Of a stretch of DNA of 64,000 nt, positions 34,561-47,300 are shown one piece after another. This DNA comes from Eremophila alpestris peregrina (taxonomy: Eukaryota > Chordata > Aves > Passeriformes > Alaudidae): the NCBI GenBank assembly GCA_009792885.1, contig WMCF01000201.1, positions 323,134 through 387,133 of the forward strand, read 5' to 3'. Within the stretch, counting starts at the first letter, position 1. Every line of letters begins with the position of its first letter. The position numbers were made by a program, and so were the translations under genes. The notes beneath the pieces are model-generated. The model was not told where the DNA came from. It did not search any database and saw only the letters and a list, made by a program, of their open reading frames with translations.

Positions 34561-35340
34561 ATTTCGATATCACCTCAGGCTCGTCACGGATCACCGAGGT
34601 CAATGTTCGGTGATCGCGCCTGCACTAGAGAACGGCTCTACCCTGGCTCCTTGGCCGCACTGTCACTGCGCAGCTGCTCCCGCGCGCGCAGGCCCCACCC
34701 TTACCCGCACGCGCCGGCCCAGCGGCGGCTCCATCCCGCCTTTCGCGCCAGGTGAAAGAAGCTGTCGTATCCCGCACCAGGATCAGAGTAGTTCCCGTAC
34801 CTGAAGTGCCCGCACCTAAAAGAATATAAAATAATAGTACTGCTAGAAGGGCGTGGCTGAAGCGGTGCCTTTCAGGGGGTTTAAGTCGTTGTTCACCAGT
34901 TGCTTTCAACGTTCAGTCTCTGCAGAGAGCACTTCTTGCTGTCTTTTCTGCTGCTACTAGTCAGGCAGCAGTGGACATCATTCTTGAGGCGAAAGCGAGC
35001 TGGGTCCTTGCTAAGGCGGTGGCGCGGTGTGTGACGCATTGGAGCGGCGCACACGCACCGCTTTCGGGTCTGGACGGAGGCGTGGGCACGATGATGCCCG
35101 GGGAGACGCCGCCGGCGCCGGGCGGGACTGCGGCCGCCGGCGGGGCCTGCGCCAACTGCGGTGTTCTCCAGCAGGTAGGCACGGGCCGCCATCCCTGTGG
35201 CGCTGGAGTGAGGTTTTTACTCACGGACGAGGTAATGGGTCAGCGCCGGGCGCTGGCGGGTGGAAAGTGTCGGATACCACAGTCACCGCTTCCTGTGTCG
35301 TCGGTAATGCAGATAGCGTGCGTGGTAAAGGGGCGCTGTA
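34561..35340. promoter_or_regulatory. ICE1: ICE1 CpG-island promoter
   Basis: A dense CpG island covers the first ICE1 coding exon and about 500 bases before it. GCGC-rich NRF1-like stretches (CTGCGCAG and CGCGCGCGCAGG, near 34,665-34,690) and a GGGCGTGGC element (34,849-34,857) are visible. No TATA box lies near the start codon, consistent with a dispersed housekeeping promoter. The exact transcription start cannot be read. Confidence 0.75.
35091..35174 (+). CDS. ICE1: ICE1 coding exon 1
   Basis: 28 codons from ATGATGCCCGG to CAGCAG|GTAGGC, phase 0. It is Ala/Gly/Pro-rich and has a C-x-x-C pair (CANC). The second ATG is in frame and adjacent, so the true start could be either. Confidence 0.93.
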
Positions 35341-38300
35341 AAAGTAGCAGGAGTGTAGTGCTTTAGCCAGGCAAAGTGTGAAAAAGCAGCTTGTGTCTCT
35401 GCGACGTGCCTAGTGGGATCTGTCAGGGAATTTCTAGTCGTGTCCTTTTGGCTTTGTTTCGGTGCATTATAAGGACTTAGGATTTACTTCCTTGAGGGCT
35501 CTTAAGCGAGCGTGTATTTTTATGGTATTACGCTTTGGATAATTCTTGTTTCTCCTTTAAATGAAGAGAAGGCCCTGTTGAAAGTTCACGGGGCACAGTT
35601 AGAACGAGTATGGATGAGAAACTGGAAAATCTGTAGACTCAAGTGAGCTAATGTTTACAGCTCATATTCTGCCATAGGCTAATTGGATTTTGAGGGAAAA
35701 AGTTGTAGGGATTTAGTATAGAATCTATTGAAAAGGCAAAGTTTGAAGGGTTTTTGTAGTAAGGTCTCATTTAAAGATGCGTACTTCCTTGTGGAGCCTG
35801 CATTCTCTGCATCTATTTAAATGAATGTACTTTTGGTGATTTAATAACTTTTTCACCAAGATAACTGAAAAAAGAAGACAGTTTAGTGTATTTTCTGTAA
35901 CATTAGCAATCAGATTAGGCGTTATTTACAGTACAGATTTCTAGGGGTTCTTTACTGACTTGAGACTCTTCCTTACAGAATATAAATGAATATGTATCTG
36001 CATTAATTGCACTGAAGCAAAAAATGATTGATGGAGAGTAAGTACAATTGCGTACATTTTTGTTTGTTTGTTTGGGTTTTATTGTTCTTAAGTACTTAAA
36101 ACAATGCAGGAAATGCGATTTGTGGAATGTGGATATTCATTAATGCACTACACTAAATACTCCTCAGAATGAAAGTAAGTTATTCACAAACACGTCATAA
36201 ATCTAGACTGTAAAATTAATTTATTCTGTAAAATATCTGTGTATAATGACAGTAAACAGGGCTAATTTTTGTACCTGTAATATTATTAAAAGTACAAGCA
36301 GAAGCAGCTCTTTGAAGAGACTTATTTAATTTATTGAAGGCAGAAGCAAACCTTTGATACTTATTTGTATTTATTTCATTCATTTAATTGTGCTCGCTTA
36401 TGTCATTTTTCTGTAGTGAAAAATATGAACTTTTTCAGCAGAATTTAGTCTGATCATTAAGTTCTGAAATGTTGTTGGGATTAAATATCAGAATGTGAAA
36501 ACTGAAGCTGAACATTGTTCAGAACAGTATGATTATAAAATCCTTCTTACAGTTTGCTTTCTTTTCTGTACTTGCTTCCAATTCTTCTCAAAACCCATCC
36601 ACACATGATTGTATGGAATAATATATCAAGATATGTTAATGTATACCTCCATACTATGGCCTAATATTCATGCTATGTCTCCTAATTGTAGTGGTTTGTT
36701 TCTTATGTATCTTTCCTAGATACGTGTCAATCTGGCTCAAGTGAATATAAATGCCAGTCCTGCATTCTATTTCCAGAGAGTATTTCAGCTAGCACACACA
36801 GGGTCTCTTAATTAGTACCTTTTTTCAAAGCTCCTTTATTCTGTTGTGATTTCTCTTCTGACCTCTAAACCTTGTGTCCCTCTTCTTTCTGCCAGTGGAT
36901 GTATTGTGAAAATTGCCTCTTCTTTAACTACATGCAGCTCAACCTTTCCTTTTTGCTTTAATGGATTATTCTTAACTATTGCAAGAGAAAGTAATGCAGA
37001 CCTCTGTATTGAGGTAACTCCCATGATATTACTCTTTCTTGTTCTTTCTTCTCTCTGTTCTTAAAAAGCATAATGTTTGAGCAAAGAAAAGAGTATGTTT
37101 CCTTGGTGCTATCCCATGGTATCAGGGTAAGTGTTACCCTTTATGGTTGCTAGGAGAATAATATAAAGATTAAAGCCTTTTAGGGTCTTTCAGACTATTT
37201 CTCTGAGATGTGTGTTCTTTTTTTAGGAAACCATCCTTTCAAGTTTGGAAACGTATTTTATATACATTCTAGAATATATATGTATATCATGTCCTTTATC
37301 TAAGCATTATCTTTTTTTTTAAAGCTGCAATTAGTTAATGGCTACAACTTCATGTAATTGCCAGTTGGGTTTTTTTCCTACTTAAAGCAGTTTGATTTGA
37401 GGTTTGAACAGCTTAATGAAATAAAAGGGTTATCTATCAGAAAATCTATCAGAAAATGTAAATCAATCTTACACTTTCTCTATTTATCAATAAAGCAAAA
37501 GGAAAGATACCCTAACACATGATTGTCAAAATCAGGTGAGAAAATGAATAATGTCTGGATTTTTTATTCTCTTACAGTCGTTTGCTGACAGAGTATCAAC
37601 AGAAGTGCACTGATATCCTTTAGTTTTCTATTTGTGTTCTTACAGGATTAGTATACCTAAAACATTTCTTATAAAAGGGCTTGAGGTTTTCTATTTAAGT
37701 TATGAGATGATGTCTCTAATAAAGAACAAACTGGGTAGGTTTTGTAAATAAAATAGGCCTTTGGAATTAAAATTATCCACTTAAGACCTCCTTGTTTCTG
37801 GTATATGGTTTAAGGTGGTCTATTTGAAATCTGAATTGCTGGGAATTACTCAATCTTTTTCATGTAACCGAAGAAGCTCTTCTCATTCATTTTTCAAATG
37901 TATTGAAATGCACATATTAAACACTTAGTTTTGCAAGTCTTGGGGAGGGTTTTTTTTTTGTGTGAGGAAGTCTTTACTGGGTATTTCTTTGCAAGTGGCA
38001 GTTGGATTGAAATATACTTAAGGATTTTGATAAACTGTTTTTAATTTCTACCTTAACAAGAGATTACAGCTTCAGTTTGCTGAACGGTAAGTTTGAGTTA
38101 TATTGTTTACTAAAGATGTACTACTATTATTCTCTGTGTTGTGGTTAGTTTTAGGAGTCTGACGGTGTCATAGCAACAGCCATGGGTTTAAGCTGCACTT
38201 TTAGTATGGTACTTTTACTATGCTTTATACTAGGTCATAGTTAGCAAAGGTATGATGAAGAGAAAAATCTGTCCTTTCTCTTCATGAAATACCTATGTGG

Positions 38301-41300
38301 GATTCTTTCCTGGCCCTGAGCTAGTGAGAGGCTTAAGTGACCAAGTGGAGAAGTGAAGCTCATCTTTTGGTGGTGGTTAAATGTAAGCCTATTCGGGGCA
38401 TCCGTATTCGCGTGAAGCATTTTGACTTGAGTTGTGTCTGTGTGCCCTTGCTTACTCTGTGATTATAGAGGAAGAGGCAGCATATAATTTTTATTGACTC
38501 CAACCTGCCTGCTGAAAAACACTGTGGTTGGACTCTGCCCTTACTTTACGGCACTGTGTATGTATGCAGAAGGCACTTATTATTGGCACTTTAGTGTTGG
38601 CCGCATACTTCTGTGGCACATGCCATCTGCTTGCATCTAGCTTTGGGTTCAGTGTAGTGTTTTTAAATCAGATCTTGGATTTTCTTTAAACAGGTGGAAA
38701 AATGAGAATACTGAAACTCCTTGTTTTTGAGTGTCTCTTACAGCATTTTTTTCCATAGGATAAAAGAAAAATACTCAGATGCTTGGTTGAAGAACCAGAA
38801 TACTGAGTTTCAAAGCATCTGTGTTTTTGGCAACTTCTTTTTTAATTGCACATCTCATTTCAGAGAGATCTCTGCTCTTCGTTGCCAAGTGGAGAAGATG
38901 TTACAGAAAATTCTGCCTCTGGAAAAGTGCCAGGAAGAGTTGGGTTCCTTGAAGGCAGAGTTGGAAGAAAAAAAGGTGTGCTTGGAAGGTTTAAATAACT
39001 TGCACTTTTTCTGTGGAAGGAAATGTATATATCTAATGCTTACCTTAATGAAGCTGATGTTAATGAGCTCTGTTCTTATTTCCAGCTCATTGGGACAGGT
39101 AGCTATGGTGAAATTAGGTGAAATTAATTAAAGTACTTTAGGTCTCAGAGAGGCAATAAATTTAGAATGTTATAGTTCTTATGATTTTTGATCAGATTGT
39201 TTGGTTATTTCGGAAAGAAGGAAGGAAGGAAAGGAAAGAAGGAGAGAGAAACATTCAGACTCCTTTGGTTTTCTGCTCTGATCTTGTCAGATTATTGAAT
39301 ATAACTTGTACTAGTGAAAAGGTGCCAAGAAAGAGGGTCTGTGCTTCTGTTATCTTTTTAAACATATCATTAGCTTCCTGAGTTTATTCCTCATTTCTCT
39401 CCCATTGTTTAGCTGAGATTTAGTCTACAGGAAAGAAGGCTTAGATTGTTCAAATTACCTACATGTATGTATTTTCTAGACATAATTTCTTAAGAAAATA
39501 CCCCACCTTTTTTCTTGTAGCTTTTTCATGGGGGTATAAGACAAGATACTAACATTTGTCTTGTTGCTGTACCTAGTTAGTGTTCTGTGTTAGAATGGTT
39601 TTATAATTCCTCTTCCATCAGCAAGCATTAGTTGCTGATGTCCTGATGGCACTTTATCAGAAAAAAATAGGTTTATGTGTATGGTGTAAAATAGTTAAGT
39701 TCTTGACTTCAGCTTCAGGTTTCTATTCAACTAGGTGTTGAAGGCATGTACTCAAAAGATAGACATATAGAGATTTATGTGTTTGTTTGTTAGAACTTTT
39801 GCCTTTAAAGTAGGAAGATAACCTGACTTTCCAACTTGCTTCTTTTCTTGTTCAATATACTTTTGTGGCCAGGTGCTATTTTCATTAAAAGAGGTAAGGT
39901 GTCTGCCATCTATTTTTTTTTATTTTTGCCCTCAATATGGACATATTTTTACTGTGTTTTCCTTCTTCAGAGTTCTCTCAAGATTTATCAGGAGAGTCAA
40001 ATGGAATATATTAAAATCAGAGAAGAAATATTAAACAGTGATGCTGTGTGAGTGATGCTTCCTTTTTTCCCAACCTTTCATTGCTTCTTTTACCTCTTCC
40101 GAACTTGGTAATGTACCTTATCTACTTATGTTTTCCATTTTGCAAAAATTTTTGTACTTACGGGTTCTTAGAGCAAGGAGTTCATGGAAGAATCATCTTT
40201 AGTTATGTAGCAAACACTTTTGAGTGCAGTGTTAGTTTATTTATTGTCCTTTTATGAAGTGGCTTTATGTGGTTGTTTAATGAAAGTTTTTAAGAACAGG
40301 ATGAAATTGAAAAAAAATCCCTGTCATTTCTCCAGTTTTAAGTTGTTCTTAGTCTCAGCTTTTTGTTATTGCCATCCATTTTAGTTTTGCCTTAAGTCTC
40401 TGAGGCCAGTATAGGAATGATATTGCCTAAGTGGTCTGTACTAAAATTAGTCCTTAAAGTAATTGTTTTAATGTAACAGCTCAGCAATTAATAGTGAACT
40501 GTCTGCCATGTCTGGAAATGAGCAGGAGGAATTTGGCACCAAAAGTGCAAAAGTCATTTTTGCTGCCGTAATACAGAATATTCTGAAGCTGTGCCTTGAT
40601 AATTCCCAAAGTTTGTTTTTCCAGTAAGCAGTCACTCAAAGGTTTCCTTGCCTGGAGCATATGTGTGTGTTAACTCTTACAGCTCTTGATGCATACTCTA
40701 ATGAATTTATCTAATTGCTTTTTAATCCTCTAATATTTTTAACCTTTAAATCACCGATATCAGGGAAGTGTGACTTCTCAATATTGTGTGGGAAGGTACT
40801 TATGCTCTCAAAACAGAACCAGTTAATATATAGCAAAGTGTTGGTAGTTGTGGTTATTTTTCTTCATATGCATCACTTTGCATTTATGAAAACCAATGAG
40901 TGCTCTCTTGGAATTCTAAGTCCCTTGGTTTTGCAGTCAGCTTTTATTTCTGATGTGTTCTTGCAGACATCCCAATGGGACTCCCGCTGGTGACTCCTTG
41001 CTTCCGTGTAAGCTGGTTATCATTTTTAACTTTGGTGTTTCTAAGCTATTTTGGTGCTACCAGCAGGTCAAGGGAAGTGATTGGTTTTGCCAGTAGGCTG
41101 ACGGAGGTGCTACTGCTTTTCTGCTCAGCACTGCTGACACCACCCCTGAAGTATTGTTAGTTCTGGACTCCTCAATACAAGAGAGACAAGGATATGTGGG
41201 AGTGAGTTCAGTGAAGGACCATGGAGATGATTAAGGAATAGGAGCATCTCTCCATTGACAGAAGGCTGAGGGAACTGGGACTGTTAAGTCTGGAGAAGAA

Positions 41301-44300
41301 GGGATGGTATTATCAATGTCTATAAATACCTGAAGGGAGCATGTAAAGAAGACATATCCAGGCTTACTTCCTTGGATCCCATTGGCAGAACAAGAGGCAA
41401 TGGGCACAAGACAAAGATGGTCATGTTTCCTTTGAACATCAGATGTTGGGGAAGAATAAACAGGACAGCCTTATAATTATGCTTGGCAAAAAGACTGTGA
41501 TAATATGAAACCTATAAACAAAACAGAAATGAGAGCCAGCTTCGATATCTAAGATGCCAAAGCCAGTTACTGAATAACTGGAAAAGACAATGGCTTAGCT
41601 GGCCAAAGGAGAATCCCTATGATTAAACGATACCCTAAGAAACTAAAGAAATGCTGAAAGTCCAAAGGTCGGAGAGACCCTGGCAACCTGGCAGGGAAGA
41701 AAAAAGAGAGTGTTGGAAGTAGATTTTAGGGTTTAAAATGTAACACAATATGTTAATACAGTAACTCTCATAGGCTGTATGTAAATTGTATAAGATTTGT
41801 ATCTTGTACTGGTTGGTTACTGTAAAGTAGAATATTCAACAAGAAAAAGATATGATGTATTGTAACAAGAACTTGAGGGACACAGACGCACTCTCACACA
41901 CCCACACAGACACTCACACCCACACACACAGACCCACACAGACATCACACACGCGCACAGCCCACCCCCCCACTCCCAACAAGCTCTTGCTCTCTCTCGC
42001 TCTCTCTTTCGCTCTCTGGGGCTTGCTTTTAGCTGTGGCTGGCAGCTTGAGTAAGCCCCCCTTTTTACCCACAACCTATATATAATAAACTGCATGTTCT
42101 AAGAGCTGTTCAGGACTCCAGAGATCCCTCGTTACCGTCCCGGAACACCCCGTCAAGATTCCTATAATCAGGAAACACTTTTTGCTGTGAGAATGACTGA
42201 GTACTTCCATAGATTGCCCTGGGAGTTTGTAGCCTCATCATCCTTGGAAATATTTAGAAGCCATCTGGAAATGGTCCTGGGCAGTAAGCTGTAGGTGACC
42301 CTGCTTTAGCAGCATGGGTTGGACAAGATAGCTTCCAGAGGATTCTTGCAACCTCAGCCTCAATTCTGTTATGCTGTAGCTGTTTTGTATACTTCTGATA
42401 CTGAGGCCATTTTAAGCATTAGGTCGTATGAGTTCAGGAATTTGAAAGATCTACTTTTTCAGAAGCAGAGTAGTGGTGAACTATTCATATAATTACTGTT
42501 AATCTACAGTTACTGTTAAAAAACTTAGGTGAGAAATTATCACTTATGTAATTTGGTCAATTCTGCCATTCAGAGTCACTTAGCTTGCTCTGGATTGTCT
42601 AGTTGAAATCTGAATATTCTACAACAATGGCAATTCCCATGGAGTACATCTTCTGTTAGCATGGCATTCTGTCAGCTGCAAGTTTTGCATTTATCTTAAA
42701 GATCAGATAGGAACTTGAGTTGGGTAGCATAAGAGGAGTTCTGCCCAAATGCGTCATCTGCAAACTGCTTTTTGTAAATTGCTAGATTTAAGATCTGCCT
42801 ATTTTCTTCATGTAGTTGTATGTTGATGAAATTAGTATACTATCACATATGTAAATATAATTATTTTATTTGTAAATATTAATGCAATGATAATGTTGGC
42901 ACTTGGTGTCTGTTTGTTTATGCAGATTCTTAGTTATTTTTATCATAGGTTTTTTATCTCAAGTTGAAAAGTATGATGATCATTGAGTCCAATTCCCTTC
43001 TCCTCACAGGACTTCTTAAAACTAAGCTGTATGACTAAGACTGTCATTCTGGGTGCTTCTGGAACTCTGACAGGCTTGGTGTCAATGATTGCTTCCCTGG
43101 GGAGCATGAAGAACCTTTTCCTGAGGTCCCATCTGAACCTCCACCAGTGCAGCTTCATATCCTTCTGTCCTATCACTGGTCACCAGAGAGAGGAGATCAG
43201 CACCTTCCTCTCCACTGTGCCTCACTGAGGAAGTTGTAAACTGTGATGAGGTCACCCCTTAGCCTTCTCTTTCCTAAGCTAAACAAGCCAGTCATGATTT
43301 TCCAGCACAGGTTTCTGGGAGTCCCAGGGTCTGTCATTGGTGACAGATGTGAAGAAGGCATTAAACATCTCTGCTTTGCATCCCTATTTGTGATGTGACT
43401 AACTTCTTCAAGCAATGGACTGATGTTATTTCTGATCTTCCATTTGCTGCTAAGATATTTTGAAAGGTCCTTTTTGTGTCCTTGAGAGTACTAGTCAGCT
43501 TGAATTCTAATTTTCATGAGCTTTGACTGCATGAGTCTTCTTGCTGCAGTGGTAAACAACATCTCTGTGGTCTTCCTTTGTCAACTGATCTTGCTTCCAA
43601 TGTCCATACTGTGTAGATGTAGTTCTTCTGTGCATTCACTTGAAGATAATCTACAGAGGAACAAGTTTCTTACCTCCTGTTTACTAAAGGACAACTCCCC
43701 CCTTCCCCCCTCCCCTTTTTTCTGTAAAGATGTTTTATGACGAATTTTGCTGAAATTCTCACCTATGGCTTGACTGTCAAAGCCATCATATGGGAAAGTA
43801 AGTATGAACCTCTTCAGGCTGTGAAGGCACAGAATCCTTGGTCTGTTACTTTATAGTATAAATACTTTGACTACTGAACATGAAAAAGGTGGTCAATCAT
43901 ACAATTTATGAGTTGGTTTTTGAATATATTCTGGTTAATGTCTGAAGTGGTAATTAAAGCCTGAACATCCAGAAAAGCTTAGACGGTAAATCTCAATCTA
44001 TTACACAGGTTTTAATATGGGGTATAGATGAACTGCTCCATGAAAGTGATCAGTGATCATTGGTAGAATTGTCTACTTACCACAACAATTTAAAAGCAAT
44101 TTCTGGGGTATTGGAATCTAACAGATGAAAATAACAAAATGTGTACTTTTCTATTTATTTATTTTCCAGTTCTGTTTATTTTACATATAAGGTAGGGTTG
44201 GAAATGCAGAAGTCAAAATTGTTCAGGATGCTTAATGTTTTTTCCTTTGATTTGATTTAAAGTCTAAAGCAGCTGGATATTCTGAACAAAGACATAAGAC

Positions 44301-47300
44301 ATCCTGAAGGCTGTTCCTGATTATCTCATTGCTTAGATATTATTCATTGTAAGCAAAGCCTGCTTATTTCTAAGGAGTAAAACTAACCTGTCTGCATTAC
44401 ATCACAGAAATGCAAGAAACAGAAGCGAGTTTTCTGGGGTTGTGTTTCTAATTCCAAGTTGTAGCTAAAGGTATATTTAGTGGACTGACTCTTAAAAGCA
44501 AACTTTGCCTCTGTAACAGATACAGCTGTTTGTGTGAGAATGTCAGCAACATGCCACCAATTTAATTTTTCAACTTCAGGGACTCACTGGTCTCACAGGT
44601 CCTGGGTATAGGAGGTGTATTTTCTTTGGATGGCTAGATTTATTTTTTCCTGGCTTTTCATGTAACATGATTCTATTAAAAAAATATCCATTAATGTGTT
44701 CTTTTTAACAGGAGAAGGAAACTGGAAACAAAAGTGAAAAAACTTGAAGGTAACTTTCTACATTGAGTAGGACAACAGTACAGTAACATAATCTCTTTTT
44801 CCTTTTCTGTCCAGAGGAATTGTGACTTTAACTTTGATGCCCAAGGAGCAAGGCAGGCCAGTATTATGTGGGATGCTTAGTCTCTGATTTACATCAGCCC
44901 TCCTGCAGAATGTTTTCTGCTAAGTGTCTTAGGCACATGACATACATGAAGTTGGAAGTGAACTTCTTGTCATGAAAACTTCAAAGGATGGAGTCTTACC
45001 AGCCTCTCTAGGCAACTTGATTCAGTAACATGTTTTTTCTTGTAACTATTTGGAAACTCCCATGTTTCAGTTTATACCTAAAGTCTATCATACAGCAGTG
45101 AACAGGCTTATTCTGTCTTCTTGATACCTTCTTGCACAGGAAAGCTATTCCTCGATTCTTTCTATGATTTGTTATGTTTTCCTCTCAGGCTAATTAAGCC
45201 TAGTTGAACAAGACTGTTTTCATGGGGCATGTGCTCCAGTGTTCTATTAAGCCTGGCAGGATTCTTCATGTTTATGTTCATATTTAAGTATATGGTGTTC
45301 CTGATCCATATTTTCTGATTTTTAAATATTCTGGTCGTATTTTGGTTAGTTAGTTAGTTTGCTTGCTCTGTTTTTACATGGAGAGAAAGCACTGGCTTCA
45401 TGGCATTGGTTTGTCTTGTTTTGCTGGTAGAGGATGGATATATGACGTTTTGAGACTTCACTTGCTGTATCATCAATTGGCAAGGCAGATACTTGCATTC
45501 ATATCACGCATATTTTACCTGTTTAAATTATTTTACCTGCTTACCACAGTTTAAAGTACAGCAAACTGAGTGGCATATCTTAGTGTTAGAAACCCCTTGA
45601 ATCTTAGTGTAAAATACAGGTACAAGGTGTTTATTTTGATGATAATTTTGGAGTTACGTTGCAGGAAAGCCATTTATTTACTTGCCTCCAAAATACCAAA
45701 TTCTGACAGAAGTAGAACAAAATACTGGGAGAGAGTATGTATTAAGTCCAATTTCAGTGACTATTTTATCTGTTTTGGTTTTTTCTATGTTCATTAAATA
45801 CCTCAAACCTTGTATCTTTTGTCAGTATGAAATTTTGCCATGATTGTTTTTTTTGTTAGCCTACCACTCAAGGTTCCTTTTTAACACCTCTTATTTTAAT
45901 AGGCTCTCTTCTGATTTGATCAGCAGGAAGATTCCATTTCTTTTCTTCCCTATCCATATATAAGTCATCAAGCTGAACTCTCAGGAGTTCTCGCAGCTGA
46001 CTCTGTCGCCTGAGAATTTTCCTAGGAACATCCCATTTAGTTCTCACCTACCCTGTACCCTCTATTTCCACCCACCTGCACTCTTCCCAGGTGTCTGTTA
46101 GACATTAAGAGATAAGGTCCTCTTCCTTAGTCTTGAGTGCTGTCTGTATCTTTCTAATGCAGCTAGCTATGGTGTTTTCATCTTTGAACCAGAGCTGTTA
46201 CTTAAATAAGATAATAAAATGTGAAGAAATACCCTTGCACCTCAATTTTGTCCTTTCTTCACTTGGTGTATATTGTTCTACAGTACAATATCATTACACT
46301 ACCCATTCTTCATTCTTGCATATAATTGAGAAAACTAATAAATGTATTGCAGTGGTTCAAAACAGTAATTATGCAGTAGGAGGCAACATACTTGTATGCC
46401 TGAGTTGTTGTCTGAATGAACCAAAATATAACTTCAATAGATTTGTATTTCACACTGTCTGTTTTTTTTCTGGTAATCTTAGTTGCAAACTAGTGACCAA
46501 CATCACTTAACTTAGTGGCCTCTTACAGTGTAGTTTCTAAACTGAATTTTGGTTCTTTTTTGAAGAGGCTGCAACAAAGCATACACAGGACTTCAGACAA
46601 CTGAAAACTGAAAAGAAAAGGCTTGAAAAGGAGCTAAAAAAAGCACAAGTAAGGCTTTCATTGTCTTTAGGTGAAACTTCTTTTAGTGTTTTTTGGGGAA
46701 AGAAGCTATTGTGTAATAGATGCTGAAACAGTAAATTTACATTTTTTGGGGCATATTGAGTAACTAAACATAGCAATTCAGCGTAAGAGGAATCTTCCAG
46801 CTGAAGAATGACCTTTGAAATGTTGATATAGATTTCATGCTCTTTAGCAGTTGATGCTTTTAAAAATATGTATGGCATAAAAATTCTGTACTTCTTAATT
46901 TTAACAGGGAAAACTTGATGGTGTAACTAAAGAGAAGTACAGAAAATGTAAGTGTTTACCTTTGAATGCTTTCAAATTTGTATGTAGTATTGTTCCATTT
47001 GAACATTTTCTTTCGACTTCTCTTTTTAATAGTTAAACATGCAGAAACTCAGAGTTCAAGTGAAGATCTTGCAACAGATATAGACAAAGGTAAGACTTTT
47101 TGCTAGTCCATTCTTTGTGTGGAACTTATTGTTATGAATTTATTGCAGCTCTTCTGGAGTTGCATTTTTGGAAACAGAGGATACTGCCAAAGTGCTGTAA
47201 GAGCACATCTGATTGATACAAGTAGGTTACACTGATGAGGGACCAATGTAATAGATTACTATTTTCAGTTTTTCAGTAAGGAAAACTCTTGATTCATAAA

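Larger units (their letters stand above)
40048..44711 (+). other. ICE1: ICE1 intron 6 (4.7 kb) with CR1 and LTR insertions
   Basis: The longest intron but one. It holds a + strand CR1 split by an LTR (41,060-42,370) and a minus-strand CR1 (42,960-43,390). The rest shows nothing I can name. Confidence 0.7.

Noticed and set aside
37613..38067. Ordinary GT-AG splice for ICE1 intron 3 (acceptor ATTACAG|CTT)
   Set aside because: Using that acceptor loses the AG that completes Glu, and no in-phase GT donor exists after exon 3. The AT-AC pair fits the donor, branch site and frame together.
38721..39131. 136-codon plus-strand frame read as one exon
   Set aside because: Only 38,864-38,975 is ICE1 exon 5. 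The rest is intron that happens to be open.
41817..42095. Minus-strand Cys/Val/Arg-rich frame
   Set aside because: It is the reverse reading of a CA-rich microsatellite within an LTR.
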